Both the position numbers and the translations under genes were made by a program. A stretch of DNA of 30,048 nt from an uncultured Collinsella sp. (GTDB lineage Bacteria > Actinomycetota > Coriobacteriia > Coriobacteriales > Coriobacteriaceae), in NCBI GenBank assembly GCA_900544235.1, contig UQUL01000024.1, positions 1-30,048 of the forward strand, in the 5' to 3' direction. The notes beneath the pieces are model-generated. The model was not told where the DNA came from. It was given only the letters and a program-made list of their open reading frames with translations, and did not search any database. Of the stretch, positions 1 through 8,713 are shown piece after piece; the stretch's first letter is position 1; each line of letters opens with the position of its first letter.

Positions 1-18
1 CTCTGAGCTGCGAACATT

Positions 19-93
19 TGGTGGGCGTTAGAAGATTTGAACTTCTGACCTCTTCCGTGTCAGGGAAGCGCTCTCCCCCTGAGCTAAACGCCC
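19..93 (-). tRNA. tRNA-Val (anticodon GAC)
   Basis: On the minus strand the sequence folds as a complete cloverleaf. The acceptor stem is GGGCGTT/AACGCCC, the D arm is GCTC/GAGC, the anticodon arm is CTTCC/GGAAG with loop CTGACAC, and the T arm is AGAAG/CTTCT with loop TTCAAAT. The anticodon GAC reads the valine codons GUC and GUU. The 3' CCA is encoded (19-21 on the plus strand) and the discriminator base is A. I see no intron and no mismatch in the stems. Confidence 0.96.
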
Positions 94-122
94 GATCAAG
101 GGTGCGCAAGCGCGCAAGGGAT

Positions 123-151
123 AATATAACGGAGCCTGAACTCGGTGGCAA
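123..151 (-). promoter_or_regulatory. promoter of tRNA-Val
   Basis: Reading the minus strand, TTGCCA (146-151) and TATATT (123-128) are separated by exactly 17 nt. They lie 30 nt upstream of the tRNA 5' end, which fits a sigma70-type promoter with a short 5' leader. Confidence 0.65.
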
Positions 152-382
152 GAACATTTTTAAAAATCGCTTACATTGTGGAATTCGGGGGCTTTGCCAT
201 ATCCATTTCAAAAGAGCCTGCTGCCGCGATTTGGCTGTCGCATAATGCAAGGCCATTGCGGTATCGAGCTATGGAAAGACGCCTGCGGAATTGTCCTACC
301 GATAAGCGGACAAGCCTCCAGCTGGTGACTTCGCCGTGGTAAGGTAAGCCGAATTGTTTCCAGGCTGTTTCGGGGGAGTGGA

Positions 383-1405
383 ATGAGCAAAGAGTGTGTC
401 GAGCAGGTCGAAGGCGCAGGGGCTTCGGTGCCGATGACCGATATGTCGAACATTGATGTGCCCGAGGGCACCGACGAGCTCAGCCGTAGCACCCGCCGCG
501 CCTGGCGCGACCGCCTTAACGATGCGTTGTCGCGCAAGATGATCACGGGCGTCTTGGCTACGTTGGTGGGCGGTTCGTTTTGGGGCTTCTCGGGCACCAG
601 CGCGAGCTTTCTGTTCGATACCTACCACGTCGACACCTTGTGGCTTATGAGCGTGCGTCAGATTCTCGCCGGTCTACTCTTTATGGCCGTGGTTGTTACG
701 CGCGACCGCGAGCGCCTGATTAAGCTCTGGACCACACCCGCCGATCGCAAGCAGCTGCTGCTCTTTACCGCCTTTGGCCTGCTGTTCAACCAGTTTTGCT
801 ATCTTTCGGCCGTGCGCCTGACGAACGCCGGAACCGCGACGGTGCTCCAGTGCCTGCAGCTCGTTATCATCATGGGCTACGCCTGCGTGACCGATCGCCG
901 CATGCCGCGTACTCGCGAAGTCATCGGCATTGGCCTGGCTCTGGGTGGAACCTTTTTAATTGCCACCGGCGGCGACCCTACCAGCCTGAATATCTCGCCG
1001 CTTGGCCTGGCAGCAGGTCTTATGTGTGCGGTCAGCGCCGCGTGTATGGCGGTGATTCCCGCCAAGATCCTGCCCGAATACGGTAGCCCCATCGTCACGG
1101 GCTCGGCAATGCTCACGGCGGGCGTGGCCTCATGTGTCTTCGTGCAGCCCTGGGCGCATATGCCGGCGCTCGATGCCGCCGGTATCGAGGCGCTCGCGGT
1201 GTTCGTGGTTATCGGCTCGTTTTTTGCTTACATGCTCTATATGCAGGGCGTTAAGGACATCGGCTCGGTGCGTGCGAGCCTCATCGGAACTGTGGAGCCG
1301 GTTTCGGCGACCATCACCAGCGCCGTTATGCTGGGCACGGTGTTTTTGCCGACCGACCTTATCGGCTTTGCCATGATCATCGTGATGATGTTCCTTACGG
1401 TGTAG
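383..1405 (+). CDS. EamA/DMT-family transporter
   Basis: A 340-residue integral membrane protein of the drug/metabolite transporter superfamily. A hydrophilic N-terminal tail of about 50 residues is followed by roughly ten hydrophobic helices in two repeats. The first repeat starts near VLATLVGGSFWGFSG and the second near SPLGLAAGLMCAVSAACMAV, as in tandem EamA domains. The motif SAVRLTNAGTATVLQCLQLV is typical of the end of the first repeat. Members export small metabolites or amino acids across the cytoplasmic membrane; the substrate cannot be read from the sequence. The ATG follows GGGGGAG at a good spacing. The long charged tail before the first helix is unusual for the family, so initiation at an internal ATG is possible. 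It stands alone, with the DUF4012 gene about 150 bp downstream. Confidence 0.88.
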   Translation: MSKECVEQVEGAGASVPMTDMSNIDVPEGTDELSRSTRRAWRDRLNDALSRKMITGVLATLVGGSFWGFSGTSASFLFDTYHVDTLWLMSVRQILAGLLFMAVVVTRDRERLIKLWTTPADRKQLLLFTAFGLLFNQFCYLSAVRLTNAGTATVLQCLQLVIIMGYACVTDRRMPRTREVIGIGLALGGTFLIATGGDPTSLNISPLGLAAGLMCAVSAACMAVIPAKILPEYGSPIVTGSAMLTAGVASCVFVQPWAHMPALDAAGIEALAVFVVIGSFFAYMLYMQGVKDIGSVRASLIGTVEPVSATITSAVMLGTVFLPTDLIGFAMIIVMMFLTV

Positions 1406-1554
1406 TTGACGCCGCCGCCAAGACAGAAAAGGTGTTGTGCCGCATTTTCGCCAATTGATGTCCGTGTCTGGAGTTTAGCTGTCGATGCTCAAAATGCCAT
1501 AAACTAGTAACGTTATGGACTTTTTCATTGCGACTCAATTGCGAGGATTTCTTT

Positions 1555-3867
1555 ATGGCTGGTAATCACTTTAAGGGCAGCGATAGCGGTCGCCCTGCAG
1601 TTCCGCCGCGTCCGAACGGGGCTGGTAAGGCCGGCACGCCGGACGGCGCTGGACAGGGCGGTTCCGGTAAGCGCGTGTCCCCGGGCGAGACAGCGATGTT
1701 TACCGCTCTGTACGAGCAGTCTCAAAAGGCAAAAAAGACCGGCCGTGCAAGAGGGAATGTCTTTGCGGGCGGTGCAACCTCCACGTCGCAGCCGAGCGGG
1801 GCTCCTTCGGTACCCGCGAACAACGCAGATGCTGCCAACGCCGCGAATGCCGCCGGCAACGTTAATGCCGGCAAGGCCGCCAACAATACTCCCTCTGCCG
1901 GTGGCGCGGGGCTTACGGGTAACCTTGGCACGATTTACACCGGCGCCTCCGAGACTGGCACGTTCGCCCGCCTGGATGATAGCGGTGCCGAGTTTGCGGG
2001 CTCGGGTTCCAAGGAAGATTATTACGATTTTGGCTTGAACTACGGTAGCGACGCTTCGTCGAGTTCGACCTCTGACGGTCTGGTCCGTCATCGCCATCGC
2101 AAGGGCGAGCGCAAAAAGTGTCACACCGGCGCCATTATTGCCGCTGTAGTCGCGGTGCTTCTCGTTGCGCTTGGCGCAAGCGGCTTTATGCTGCTTAACT
2201 CGGCAAAGACCGTAAAGAGCGAAGCGAAGGAGGCTGTCGAGATCGTCGGTGGCCTTAAGGACAAGGTCACGTCAGGCGATTTTTCGACGCTGCCTGACGA
2301 CGCGAAGAAGATCGATGAACTCTGCGACAGCATGAAGGCGGAGACTTCGAGCCCGCTGTGGACGGCGGCTTCGTTTATCCCGGTGTATGGCAGTGACATC
2401 AACGCAGCCCGCACCATGATTGATGCCCTGTCCGATGTCTCGAGCAACGCGCTGGTTCCCATGGCCGACAACCTTTCGCAGGCCACGCCCGGCAAGCTGT
2501 TCCAGGACGGCATGATTAACGTGTCCGCGCTGCAGGCGGTCGCCGATTCGCTTTCCAGCAGCTCGAAGGTGTTCAAGAGCGCCAATGAGAAGATCCAGGG
2601 CATTGGCGATACTCATATTTCCCAGGTGACCGAGCTGGTCGATAAGGCCAAGGACGGCTTTGCCACCCTCAACGGCGCGGTTGACGCGGCGGAGAAGGTC
2701 GCCCCCATCCTTCCCCAGATGCTCGGCGCCAACGGCCAGACGCGCAACTACCTTGTGTACGCCATGAACAACGTCGAGATTCGTGCCTGCGGCGGCTTTG
2801 GCGGTTCGCAGGGCCTGATTTCGGTCACCGACGGCCAGATGTCGATTGGCGAGTTTGTTCCCCGCATTGGACTCAGCGAGGATGAGGCAGTCGAGAGCGT
2901 CGACGAAGAGGATGAGGCGCTGTTCGGCAACCACAGCAACCTGTACAACTCGGGCAATACCTATTCGCCTGATTGGCCCCGCAACTCGCAGCGTGTCGCC
3001 GCGCTGTGGAAGTCCCAGTATGGGCAGGACGTTGATGGCGTCGTCGGCATCGATCCGGTGTTCTTGCAGTACCTGCTGGGCCTTGTCGGTAATGTCTCGC
3101 TGCCTGATGGTACGGTCGTCGACGGTACCAACGCGGCGAAGGTTCTCATGCACGATGTGTATTGGAACTATCCGGTCGAGGAATCGGACGGCATCTTTGC
3201 GGCTGTTGCCAGCGCCGCCTTCGACAAGATTCTCGGTGGCATCGGTGACGTCGACGTTACAAAGCTTGTCGGTGCATTCGAGCGCGGTGCCGAAGAGGGC
3301 CGTCTGATTGCTTGGATGAGAAACGATGATGAGCAGAATGCCATCAAAGAGACGGGCATTGACGCTTCGCTGCCCGATCCGGATGATCCGAGTGCCGATC
3401 CCGTTGCCGGCGTTTACTTTAACAACCTGAGCTTCTCCAAGCTCGACTGGTATCTGAACGCCGACACGCAGATCGGCCAGGGCATCAAGAACGGCGACGG
3501 CACGTGCTCGTATCGCATCACCGTTACTCTGACGAACATCATGACGCAGGAGGAGGCTGGCAAGCTGCCCGATTACGTTGCGGCGAGCGCACCCGATGCC
3601 GCGCGTGACGACGAGCGTCTGAATGTCTCGTTGTTTGCCCCGACGGGCGGCAACATTACTGATCTGACCGTCGAGGGCACCCAGTTTGGTCTTGGCGCCG
3701 CTACGTGGCATGGAATCCCCTTCTATTCGGGCACCGTTGACCTGCATGCTGGCGAGACGACGACGATCACGTATATGCTGACCACGTCGGCCGAGGCGGG
3801 GGACAAGCCGCTTACGCTGCGTCAGACCCCTACATGCCAGGCGGCTCGCGACAGCGCGTCGGCGTAG
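1555..3867 (+). CDS. Membrane-anchored DUF4012 protein
   Basis: A 770-residue protein. I place the start at ATG 1555, preceded by GCGAGGA, rather than at the in-frame TTG at 1528. Residues 1 to about 190 are low-complexity and rich in Gly, Ala and Asn, and are presumably cytoplasmic. A run of charged residues (RHRHRKGERKK) then leads into a single transmembrane helix (about 194-218). The rest, about 550 residues, is predicted to be outside the cell and matches the DUF4012 family in general pattern: helical region, then the conserved NYLVYAMNNVEIRACGGFGGSQGLISV, then VDGVVGIDPVFLQYLLGLVG. DUF4012 proteins occur in actinobacterial and Firmicute cell envelopes, often near surface polysaccharide or LytR-type genes, but their biochemical role is unknown. 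It is followed by a hairpin with a T tail and then glmM, a cell-wall precursor gene, which would suit an envelope role. Confidence 0.82.
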   Translation: MAGNHFKGSDSGRPAVPPRPNGAGKAGTPDGAGQGGSGKRVSPGETAMFTALYEQSQKAKKTGRARGNVFAGGATSTSQPSGAPSVPANNADAANAANAAGNVNAGKAANNTPSAGGAGLTGNLGTIYTGASETGTFARLDDSGAEFAGSGSKEDYYDFGLNYGSDASSSSTSDGLVRHRHRKGERKKCHTGAIIAAVVAVLLVALGASGFMLLNSAKTVKSEAKEAVEIVGGLKDKVTSGDFSTLPDDAKKIDELCDSMKAETSSPLWTAASFIPVYGSDINAARTMIDALSDVSSNALVPMADNLSQATPGKLFQDGMINVSALQAVADSLSSSSKVFKSANEKIQGIGDTHISQVTELVDKAKDGFATLNGAVDAAEKVAPILPQMLGANGQTRNYLVYAMNNVEIRACGGFGGSQGLISVTDGQMSIGEFVPRIGLSEDEAVESVDEEDEALFGNHSNLYNSGNTYSPDWPRNSQRVAALWKSQYGQDVDGVVGIDPVFLQYLLGLVGNVSLPDGTVVDGTNAAKVLMHDVYWNYPVEESDGIFAAVASAAFDKILGGIGDVDVTKLVGAFERGAEEGRLIAWMRNDDEQNAIKETGIDASLPDPDDPSADPVAGVYFNNLSFSKLDWYLNADTQIGQGIKNGDGTCSYRITVTLTNIMTQEEAGKLPDYVAASAPDAARDDERLNVSLFAPTGGNITDLTVEGTQFGLGAATWHGIPFYSGTVDLHAGETTTITYMLTTSAEAGDKPLTLRQTPTCQAARDSASA

Positions 3868-3904
3868 GGTTTTTCTGGTAGCGCAGATAATCGAGTACCA
3901 TTTT

Positions 3905-3937
3905 GGGGCGGACAGGCAATCTGTCCGCCCCTATTTT
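3905..3937 (+). terminator. Terminator-like hairpin immediately before glmM
   Basis: A perfect 11-bp stem, GGGGCGGACAG (3905-3915) with CTGTCCGCCCC (3921-3931), has a 5-nt loop and is followed by TATTTT. It can end the DUF4012 transcript. Only 13 nt separate it from the glmM start codon, with the ribosome binding site in between, so any glmM transcript beginning upstream must read through it. Confidence 0.8.
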
Positions 3938-3950
3938 GTAAGGAGAGCGC

Positions 3951-5282
3951 ATGAAGTACTTTGGCACCGACGGCTTTCGCGGTGAGGCCAACGTTGGGCT
4001 GACGGTAGAGCACGCTTATAAGATTGGCCGTTTTGTGGGCTGGTATTACGGTGCCAACCGCGAGCGCAAGGCGCGCGTCATCGTGGGCAAGGACACACGT
4101 CGCTCGAGTTATATGTTCGAGGCGGCGCTGGTGAGCGGTCTGGTCGCGAGCGGTGCGGACGCCTATATGCTGCACGTGATCCCGACGCCGGGCGTGGCGC
4201 ATCAGACCGTGGAAGGCTGCTTCGATTGCGGCATCATGATCAGCGCGAGCCACAACCCGTTTTGCGATAACGGCATTAAGCTCGTCAATAGCGACGGTTT
4301 TAAGATGGACGAGGACGTACTGGAGCTCATCGAGGATTACATCGATGGCAAGAGCGAAGTTCCGTTGGCCACGGGCAACCACATCGGTGCCACGGTGGAC
4401 TACATGCAGGGCCGCAACCGCTACATTGCTTCGCTCATTGCAAGTGCGAACTTTTCGCTGCAGGGCGTCAAAATCGGTATCGACTGCGCCAACGGCTCGG
4501 CTTCCTCGGTGGCCAAGCCGGTGTTTGACGCGCTCGGTGCCGACGTGCGCGTGATCAATGCCGCGCCCGATGGCTTTAACATCAACGTCGACTGCGGCTC
4601 CACGCATATGGAGCGTCTGCAGCGCCATGTGGTGGAGCAGGGCCTGGACGTGGGCTTTGCCTACGACGGCGATGCCGACCGCTGCCTGGCCGTGGACGAG
4701 CGCGGGCGCGTGGTCGACGGCGACCAGATCCTGTACGTGTGCGGCGTGTATCTGAACAAGCACGGGCGCCTCTCGGGCGGTACCGTGGTGCCGACGATTG
4801 CCAGTAACTTTGGCCTTGTCAAGTCGCTGGAGCTTGCCGGCCTGAGCGCCGTGACCAGCGGCGTGGGCGACCGTCACGTGTATGCCAAGATGCGCGAGGG
4901 CGGCTACAGCCTGGGCGGCGAGCAGACGGGCCATACGATCTTTGGCGATATCGAGCGCACGGGCGACGGCATTATGACTTCGCTGCGCGTGATGGAAGTG
5001 ATTCGTGCCGAGCGCGAGACGCTCTCGCAGCTCACGGCTCCGTGCAAGTTGCTGCCGCAGGCGCAGGTGGCCGTGCGCGTGGCGGACAAGGACGCCGCGC
5101 TCGAGAACATGGGCGTGCAGAACGCCATCGCCGAGGCCGAGGCTGCGCTGGCAGGCGAGGGCCGCGTGCTCGTGCGCAAGAGCGGAACCGAGTCGGTTAT
5201 CCGCGTGCTGGCCGAGGCGCCCGACCAAGCATCCGCCGATGCCGCCATGAAGCGCATCGCCAACGCGCTCGAGGCTTTATAG
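3951..5282 (+). CDS. glmM: Phosphoglucosamine mutase GlmM
   Basis: Interconverts glucosamine-6-phosphate and glucosamine-1-phosphate, the step before UDP-GlcNAc synthesis for peptidoglycan. The 443 residues match the family length. All four alpha-D-phosphohexomutase signatures are present. The N-terminal FGTDGFRG is at residues 4-11. The phosphoserine loop ISASHNP puts the catalytic serine at about residue 100. The Mg2+-binding DGDADR is at 239-244, the sugar-binding GGEQTGH at 322-328, and the phosphate-binding loop RKSGTE at 409-414. The last loop reads RKSGTES where most GlmM proteins have RPSGTEP, a mild deviation. The ATG is preceded by AAGGAGAG at ideal spacing. The gene ends in a perfect 13-bp hairpin that includes its stop codon and faces a convergent gene. 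Confidence 0.95.
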   Translation: MKYFGTDGFRGEANVGLTVEHAYKIGRFVGWYYGANRERKARVIVGKDTRRSSYMFEAALVSGLVASGADAYMLHVIPTPGVAHQTVEGCFDCGIMISASHNPFCDNGIKLVNSDGFKMDEDVLELIEDYIDGKSEVPLATGNHIGATVDYMQGRNRYIASLIASANFSLQGVKIGIDCANGSASSVAKPVFDALGADVRVINAAPDGFNINVDCGSTHMERLQRHVVEQGLDVGFAYDGDADRCLAVDERGRVVDGDQILYVCGVYLNKHGRLSGGTVVPTIASNFGLVKSLELAGLSAVTSGVGDRHVYAKMREGGYSLGGEQTGHTIFGDIERTGDGIMTSLRVMEVIRAERETLSQLTAPCKLLPQAQVAVRVADKDAALENMGVQNAIAEAEAALAGEGRVLVRKSGTESVIRVLAEAPDQASADAAMKRIANALEAL

Positions 5283-5310
5283 TTACGCGGTTTTACCAAA
5301 CCGCGTAACT
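5281..5310 (+). repeat. Perfect hairpin overlapping the glmM stop codon
   Basis: AGTTACGCGGTTT (5281-5293) is the exact reverse complement of 5298-5310, with a TACC loop. It starts inside the TAG stop of glmM. No T-run follows on either strand, so it may act as an mRNA 3'-end stabiliser rather than as a terminator. Confidence 0.75.
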
Positions 5311-5322
5311 GCTCGACGCTGC

Positions 5323-5421
5323 AAACGGCCCCAAGCGGCAATCTGACGTTCAATTTCAAGGGCGCGACCAGAAGGTGAGCGCCCTTTCATTTCATGTCAC
5401 CTTGCTCGCTTGGGGCCGTTT
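5323..5421. terminator. Nested inverted repeats between convergent genes
   Basis: The outer arms AAACGGCCCCAAGCG (5323-5337) and CGCTTGGGGCCGTTT (5407-5421) are perfect 15-bp complements 69 nt apart. Inside them AAGGGCGC (5358-5365) pairs with GCGCCCTT (5379-5386), followed by TCATTTC. AAGGTGA (5372-5378) could instead pair with TCACCTT (5397-5403). The right outer arm ends in TTTT on the plus strand, and the left arm gives TTT on the minus strand. A bidirectional terminator for glmM and the M32 peptidase is the plainest reading, but the layout is more elaborate than usual. Confidence 0.55.
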
Positions 5422-5487
5422 TCGCTGACGTTGCCAAGACATTAGCGTCAACATGGTTGGCGTTGGCGATGGCGTGCTGGTCAATCC

Positions 5488-7071
5488 TTACAGCTGGTAC
5501 AGCGTGGTGAACTTGTCCTGCAGGTAGCTGCAGTAGTAGCGGGCATCGAACGCCATGCCGCACGCGCCCTTGATGAGCTCCGGCGCGTCCTTGGCGCGTC
5601 CCCACTGCCAAATGTGCTCGCCCAGCCATGCGCGGACGGGTGTCAGGTCGCCGCTCGCACAGGCGCCGGTAAGGTCGACACCGTCGCGGCACATGGCCGG
5701 CACAAACATGGCGTCGTAGGCGCTGCCCAGCGCATAGGTGGGGAAGTAGCCAAACGAGCCACCGCTCCAGTGCGTATCCTGCAGGCAACCACGCGTGTCG
5801 TCGGGAACCGGAATGCCCAGGTACTCATTCATGAAGCGGTTCCAAAGCGCGGGGATGTCCTTGGCCGTGGCCTCGCCGGCAAACAGCATGCGCTCGATCT
5901 CGTAGCGCACCATAACGTGCAGCGGATAGGTGAGCTCGTCGGCCTCGGTGCGGATCAACGACGGCTGCGCGATGTTCACGGCGTGGTAGAGCGTGTCCTC
6001 GTCGACGTCGCCGTAGACCTCGGGTGCGTGGCGGCGCAGCACCTCGAGCAGCGGTCCCATAAAGGCACGGCTGCGGCCCACGGTGTTCTCAAAGAAGCGG
6101 CTCTGGCTCTCGTGGATGCCCATGGAGGTGCCGTCCTCCAGGCAGGTGCGCGCATAGGCGGGATTGACGCCCAGCTCGTACATGGTGTGCCCCGCCTCGT
6201 GGATGATGCTGTAGACGTTGGAGATGCAATCGTCCTCGTAGATGTGTGTCGCGATGCGCGCGTCACCCACGGCAAAGCCCTCGCTAAACGGGTGCTCGGT
6301 AAAGGCAAGCGTGGTGTCGTCCAGGTTCAGGCCGACGAGCTTCATCAGGTCGAAGCTCATGGCGCGCTGGGCGGCCTCGGGCACGCGGGCGTGCAAAAAG
6401 TCGGCATCGGGCTGCTGGCCGCGCTCGCCGATGGCGTGCACGAGCGGCACGACCGTGGCCTTGACCTCCTCGCAAAACGCGTCGAAGCTCTCGGCAGAAA
6501 GGCCGCGCTCGTACTGGTCGAGCCAAACGTCGTATGGGTCGCGCTTGGGGTCCATGAGTTCGGCCTGATGCTTAAGTTGGGCGACGATTCTATCCACATA
6601 GGGCTCAAAGCTCGCCCAGTCGTTGGCCGTCTTGGCCTTGTGCCACACGGCGTCGGCCTCGCAGGTGAGCCTGGTCCAGGCTTCGGCCTCCTCGGTAGGA
6701 ATAACGCTTGCCTCGCGCTGGTCGCGGCCGAGCACGCGGATCTCGTCGAGCAGCTGCGGGTCGTCGATTTTGCCGCCTGCAACCGTCTCGCGCGCTAACG
6801 AGCGTACGAGCTCAACGGACTTCTCGCTGGTCAGTAGCTTGTGATGTTCGCCGGCAAGCGTGCCCATGGCGTCGGCACGGGCGGCAGCGCCGTTGGCAGG
6901 AGCAATCGTCGCTCCATCGAACTCGGCAATCTTGAGCAGGTACTCGCGAGTCCACAGCTTGCCCTCGAGTTTGCGGAACTTTTTGACGGCCTTGTCGACT
7001 TTAGCAGCCTTGACGCCCTTGGCAGCCTTTGCCACGGCGACCTTGGCCTTCTTATCGAGTTTCTTTCCCAT
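5488..7071 (-). CDS. M32 family metallocarboxypeptidase (carboxypeptidase Taq type)
   Basis: A 527-residue zinc carboxypeptidase that removes C-terminal amino acids from peptides, presumably in the cytoplasm since no signal peptide is seen. The active-site motif HEAGH is at residues 291-295 and is followed by GIHESQSRFFEN, in which E321 is the expected third zinc ligand of clan MA family M32. FGYFPTYALGSAYDAMF near residue 455 and the C-terminal ARYYCSYLQDKF are also typical. The start codon ATG has AAGGA upstream. The first 37 residues are an extra Lys/Ala-rich tail, about 15 lysines, ahead of the usual start of the fold near RKLEGKLW. It is transcribed towards glmM and away from the pheS leader. 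Confidence 0.93.
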   Translation of the reverse strand: MGKKLDKKAKVAVAKAAKGVKAAKVDKAVKKFRKLEGKLWTREYLLKIAEFDGATIAPANGAAARADAMGTLAGEHHKLLTSEKSVELVRSLARETVAGGKIDDPQLLDEIRVLGRDQREASVIPTEEAEAWTRLTCEADAVWHKAKTANDWASFEPYVDRIVAQLKHQAELMDPKRDPYDVWLDQYERGLSAESFDAFCEEVKATVVPLVHAIGERGQQPDADFLHARVPEAAQRAMSFDLMKLVGLNLDDTTLAFTEHPFSEGFAVGDARIATHIYEDDCISNVYSIIHEAGHTMYELGVNPAYARTCLEDGTSMGIHESQSRFFENTVGRSRAFMGPLLEVLRRHAPEVYGDVDEDTLYHAVNIAQPSLIRTEADELTYPLHVMVRYEIERMLFAGEATAKDIPALWNRFMNEYLGIPVPDDTRGCLQDTHWSGGSFGYFPTYALGSAYDAMFVPAMCRDGVDLTGACASGDLTPVRAWLGEHIWQWGRAKDAPELIKGACGMAFDARYYCSYLQDKFTTLYQL

Positions 7072-7189
7072 ACCGTATCCTTAATCTCGCAGGCCGAGCG
7101 CCGCAGGCGGGTGCGCGGCCAGTTTGCACAGCTACCTGCCTTGTACCCAGCGCGAACAAAACGGAACGCAGCGATATGCTCGCAGAATG

Positions 7190-7198
7190 TGCTATCCT
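7190..7198 (+). promoter_or_regulatory. Extended -10 element of the pheST leader
   Basis: TG-C-TATCCT is an extended -10 element placed just before the T-box stem I. No convincing -35 is seen 17-18 nt upstream. The same TGCTAT core occurs in the promoter of the metal-uptake operon (11310-11318). Confidence 0.45.
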
Positions 7199-7204
7199 AT
7201 AGCC

Positions 7205-7489
7205 CAATGCGTTGACGGAGAGGGTTTTGCCCGCCGCGTCGCCGGCAAGAGAGGGAAGGTCATGGGCTGCAAGCCTTCCTACGGTGGCAAGGGCCAAGCG
7301 TTCACTCCCGAGCAGCGACCTCAACGGGCGCGCGGCCGGTGGCAGCGAAGCCCCAGTAGGGAAGCCGTGAGCCTCGCGACAAGGGGCGCAGAGTGGGCAC
7401 GGCGGGCCAGACATCCGCCGGGTCAAACAAGGTGGTACCGCGGAATTCAACCGTCCTTGGGCAATGTACATGCCCGAGGACGGTTTTTT
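7205..7489 (+). promoter_or_regulatory. T-box riboswitch leader (tRNA-Phe sensing) with terminator
   Basis: The T-box consensus AACAAGGTGGTACCGCGG runs to about 7443. Its UGGU bulge (7433-7436) can pair with the NCCA end of an uncharged tRNA. The intrinsic terminator follows: 13-bp stem 7451-7463 with 7471-7483 (one G-U pair) and six T residues at 7484-7489. Upstream, stem I shows the AGAGAG bulge sequence and a distal loop formed by GGAAGG...CCTTCC around GGGCTGCAAG. The likely specifier codon is UUC at 7301-7303, in the context GCG-UUC-ACUCCCGAG, where T-box specifiers normally sit. Another TTC at 7276-7278 is in a helix and is less likely. Uncharged tRNA-Phe should favour the antiterminator and switch on pheST. 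Confidence 0.93.
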
Positions 7490-7573
7490 GTTACCGAACC
7501 GGGCCGCACATCCGCAGCTATCGGGTGCTAGCCGTCCCGGCAAGCGAGATGCGCGAGAGACGAAAGGGAAGAC

Positions 7574-8650
7574 ATGAGTCTGATTGATGATCTGGTCAAA
7601 CTCGAGGAAGAGGCCAAGGAGCTCGTCGCAGGCGCCGACGACGCTGCCAAGCTCGAGGCTGCGCGCGTTGAGCTGCTCGGTCGCAAGGGCCGTATCACCG
7701 GCCTGATGCGCATGATGGGCAAGCTCGCCCCCGAGGATCGTCCCATGATGGGCAAACGCGCCAACGAGATGCGCCAGCTGATCGAGGGCATGCTCGACGA
7801 GCGCACCACCGAGATGAAGGCTGCCGCCCTCAAGCACACGCTCGAGCACGAGGCCGTCGACATCACGCTGCCGGGCATCCGTCCGCAGATCGGTCACCAG
7901 CACCTGATCAAGCAGATCATCGAGGAGGCCGAGGACATCTTCTGCGGCATCGGCTACACCGTCGAGTCCGGCCCCATGGTCGATACCTCCTACTACAATT
8001 TTACCGCGCTCAACGCCCCCATGGATCACCCGAGCCGCTCGGCTCGCGACACGTTCTATGTGGTCGACAACAACCCCGGCAGCGTCGCGCATCCCGAGGC
8101 TCACGCTCACGGCGAGTCCGACGTGCTGCTGCGCACCCAGACCTCGGGCGTGCAGATCCACACCATGGAGTCGCAGAAGCCGCCCATCTACATGATCTGC
8201 CCGGGCACCGTCTACCGTCCCGACACGGCCGACGCCTGCCACCTGCCGCAGTTCAACCAGATCGAGGGCCTGGTCGTCGACGAGGGTATCACCTTTGGCG
8301 ATCTTAAGGGCACGCTCGACTACTTTGTTAAGTGCATGTTTGGCGAGGATCGCAAGACGCGCTATCGCCCGCACTTCTTCCCCTTCACCGAGCCTTCTTG
8401 CGAGGTGGACGTGAGCTGCCACGTGTGCGGCGGCAAGGGCTGCAACTTCTGCAAGCACAGCGGCTGGATCGAGATTCTGGGCTGCGGCATGGTCGACCCC
8501 AACGTCCTGATCAACTGCGGCATCGACCCCGAGAAGTACACCGGCTTCGCCTTTGGTATTGGCGCCGAGCGCGTCGCGGCACTGCGCTACGACCTGCCCG
8601 ACCTGCGCACGTTGATGACTGGTGACATGAGGTTCTTGAACCAGTTCTAG
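7574..8650 (+). CDS. pheS: Phenylalanyl-tRNA synthetase alpha subunit
   Basis: Catalytic subunit of the alpha2-beta2 enzyme that charges tRNA-Phe with phenylalanine. The 358 residues match the bacterial family. The N-terminal coiled-coil region (about 1-90) is followed by the class II synthetase core. Recognisable stretches are HPLxxxxD-like ALNAPMDHPSRSARDTF and the motif 2 region HFFPFTEPSCEVDVSCHVCGGKGC. Motif 3 is GFAFGIGAERVAALRYDLPDLR, close to the C-terminal RFLNQF that ends most PheS proteins. The start ATG is preceded by GAAAGGGAAG. It is the first gene after the T-box leader, and pheT follows after 63 nt. Confidence 0.97.
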   Translation: MSLIDDLVKLEEEAKELVAGADDAAKLEAARVELLGRKGRITGLMRMMGKLAPEDRPMMGKRANEMRQLIEGMLDERTTEMKAAALKHTLEHEAVDITLPGIRPQIGHQHLIKQIIEEAEDIFCGIGYTVESGPMVDTSYYNFTALNAPMDHPSRSARDTFYVVDNNPGSVAHPEAHAHGESDVLLRTQTSGVQIHTMESQKPPIYMICPGTVYRPDTADACHLPQFNQIEGLVVDEGITFGDLKGTLDYFVKCMFGEDRKTRYRPHFFPFTEPSCEVDVSCHVCGGKGCNFCKHSGWIEILGCGMVDPNVLINCGIDPEKYTGFAFGIGAERVAALRYDLPDLRTLMTGDMRFLNQF

Positions 8651-8713
8651 AACGCTTTCTTCTTAGTTGCAGTTTCCGGCTCAAAGCCGCATTTATGAAA
8701 GGAGACCAGTTAG

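Noticed and set aside
7276..7278. TTC triplet considered as T-box specifier
   Set aside because: It falls in the GGAAGG/CCTTCC helix of the distal stem I; TTC at 7301-7303 has the expected flanking sequence.
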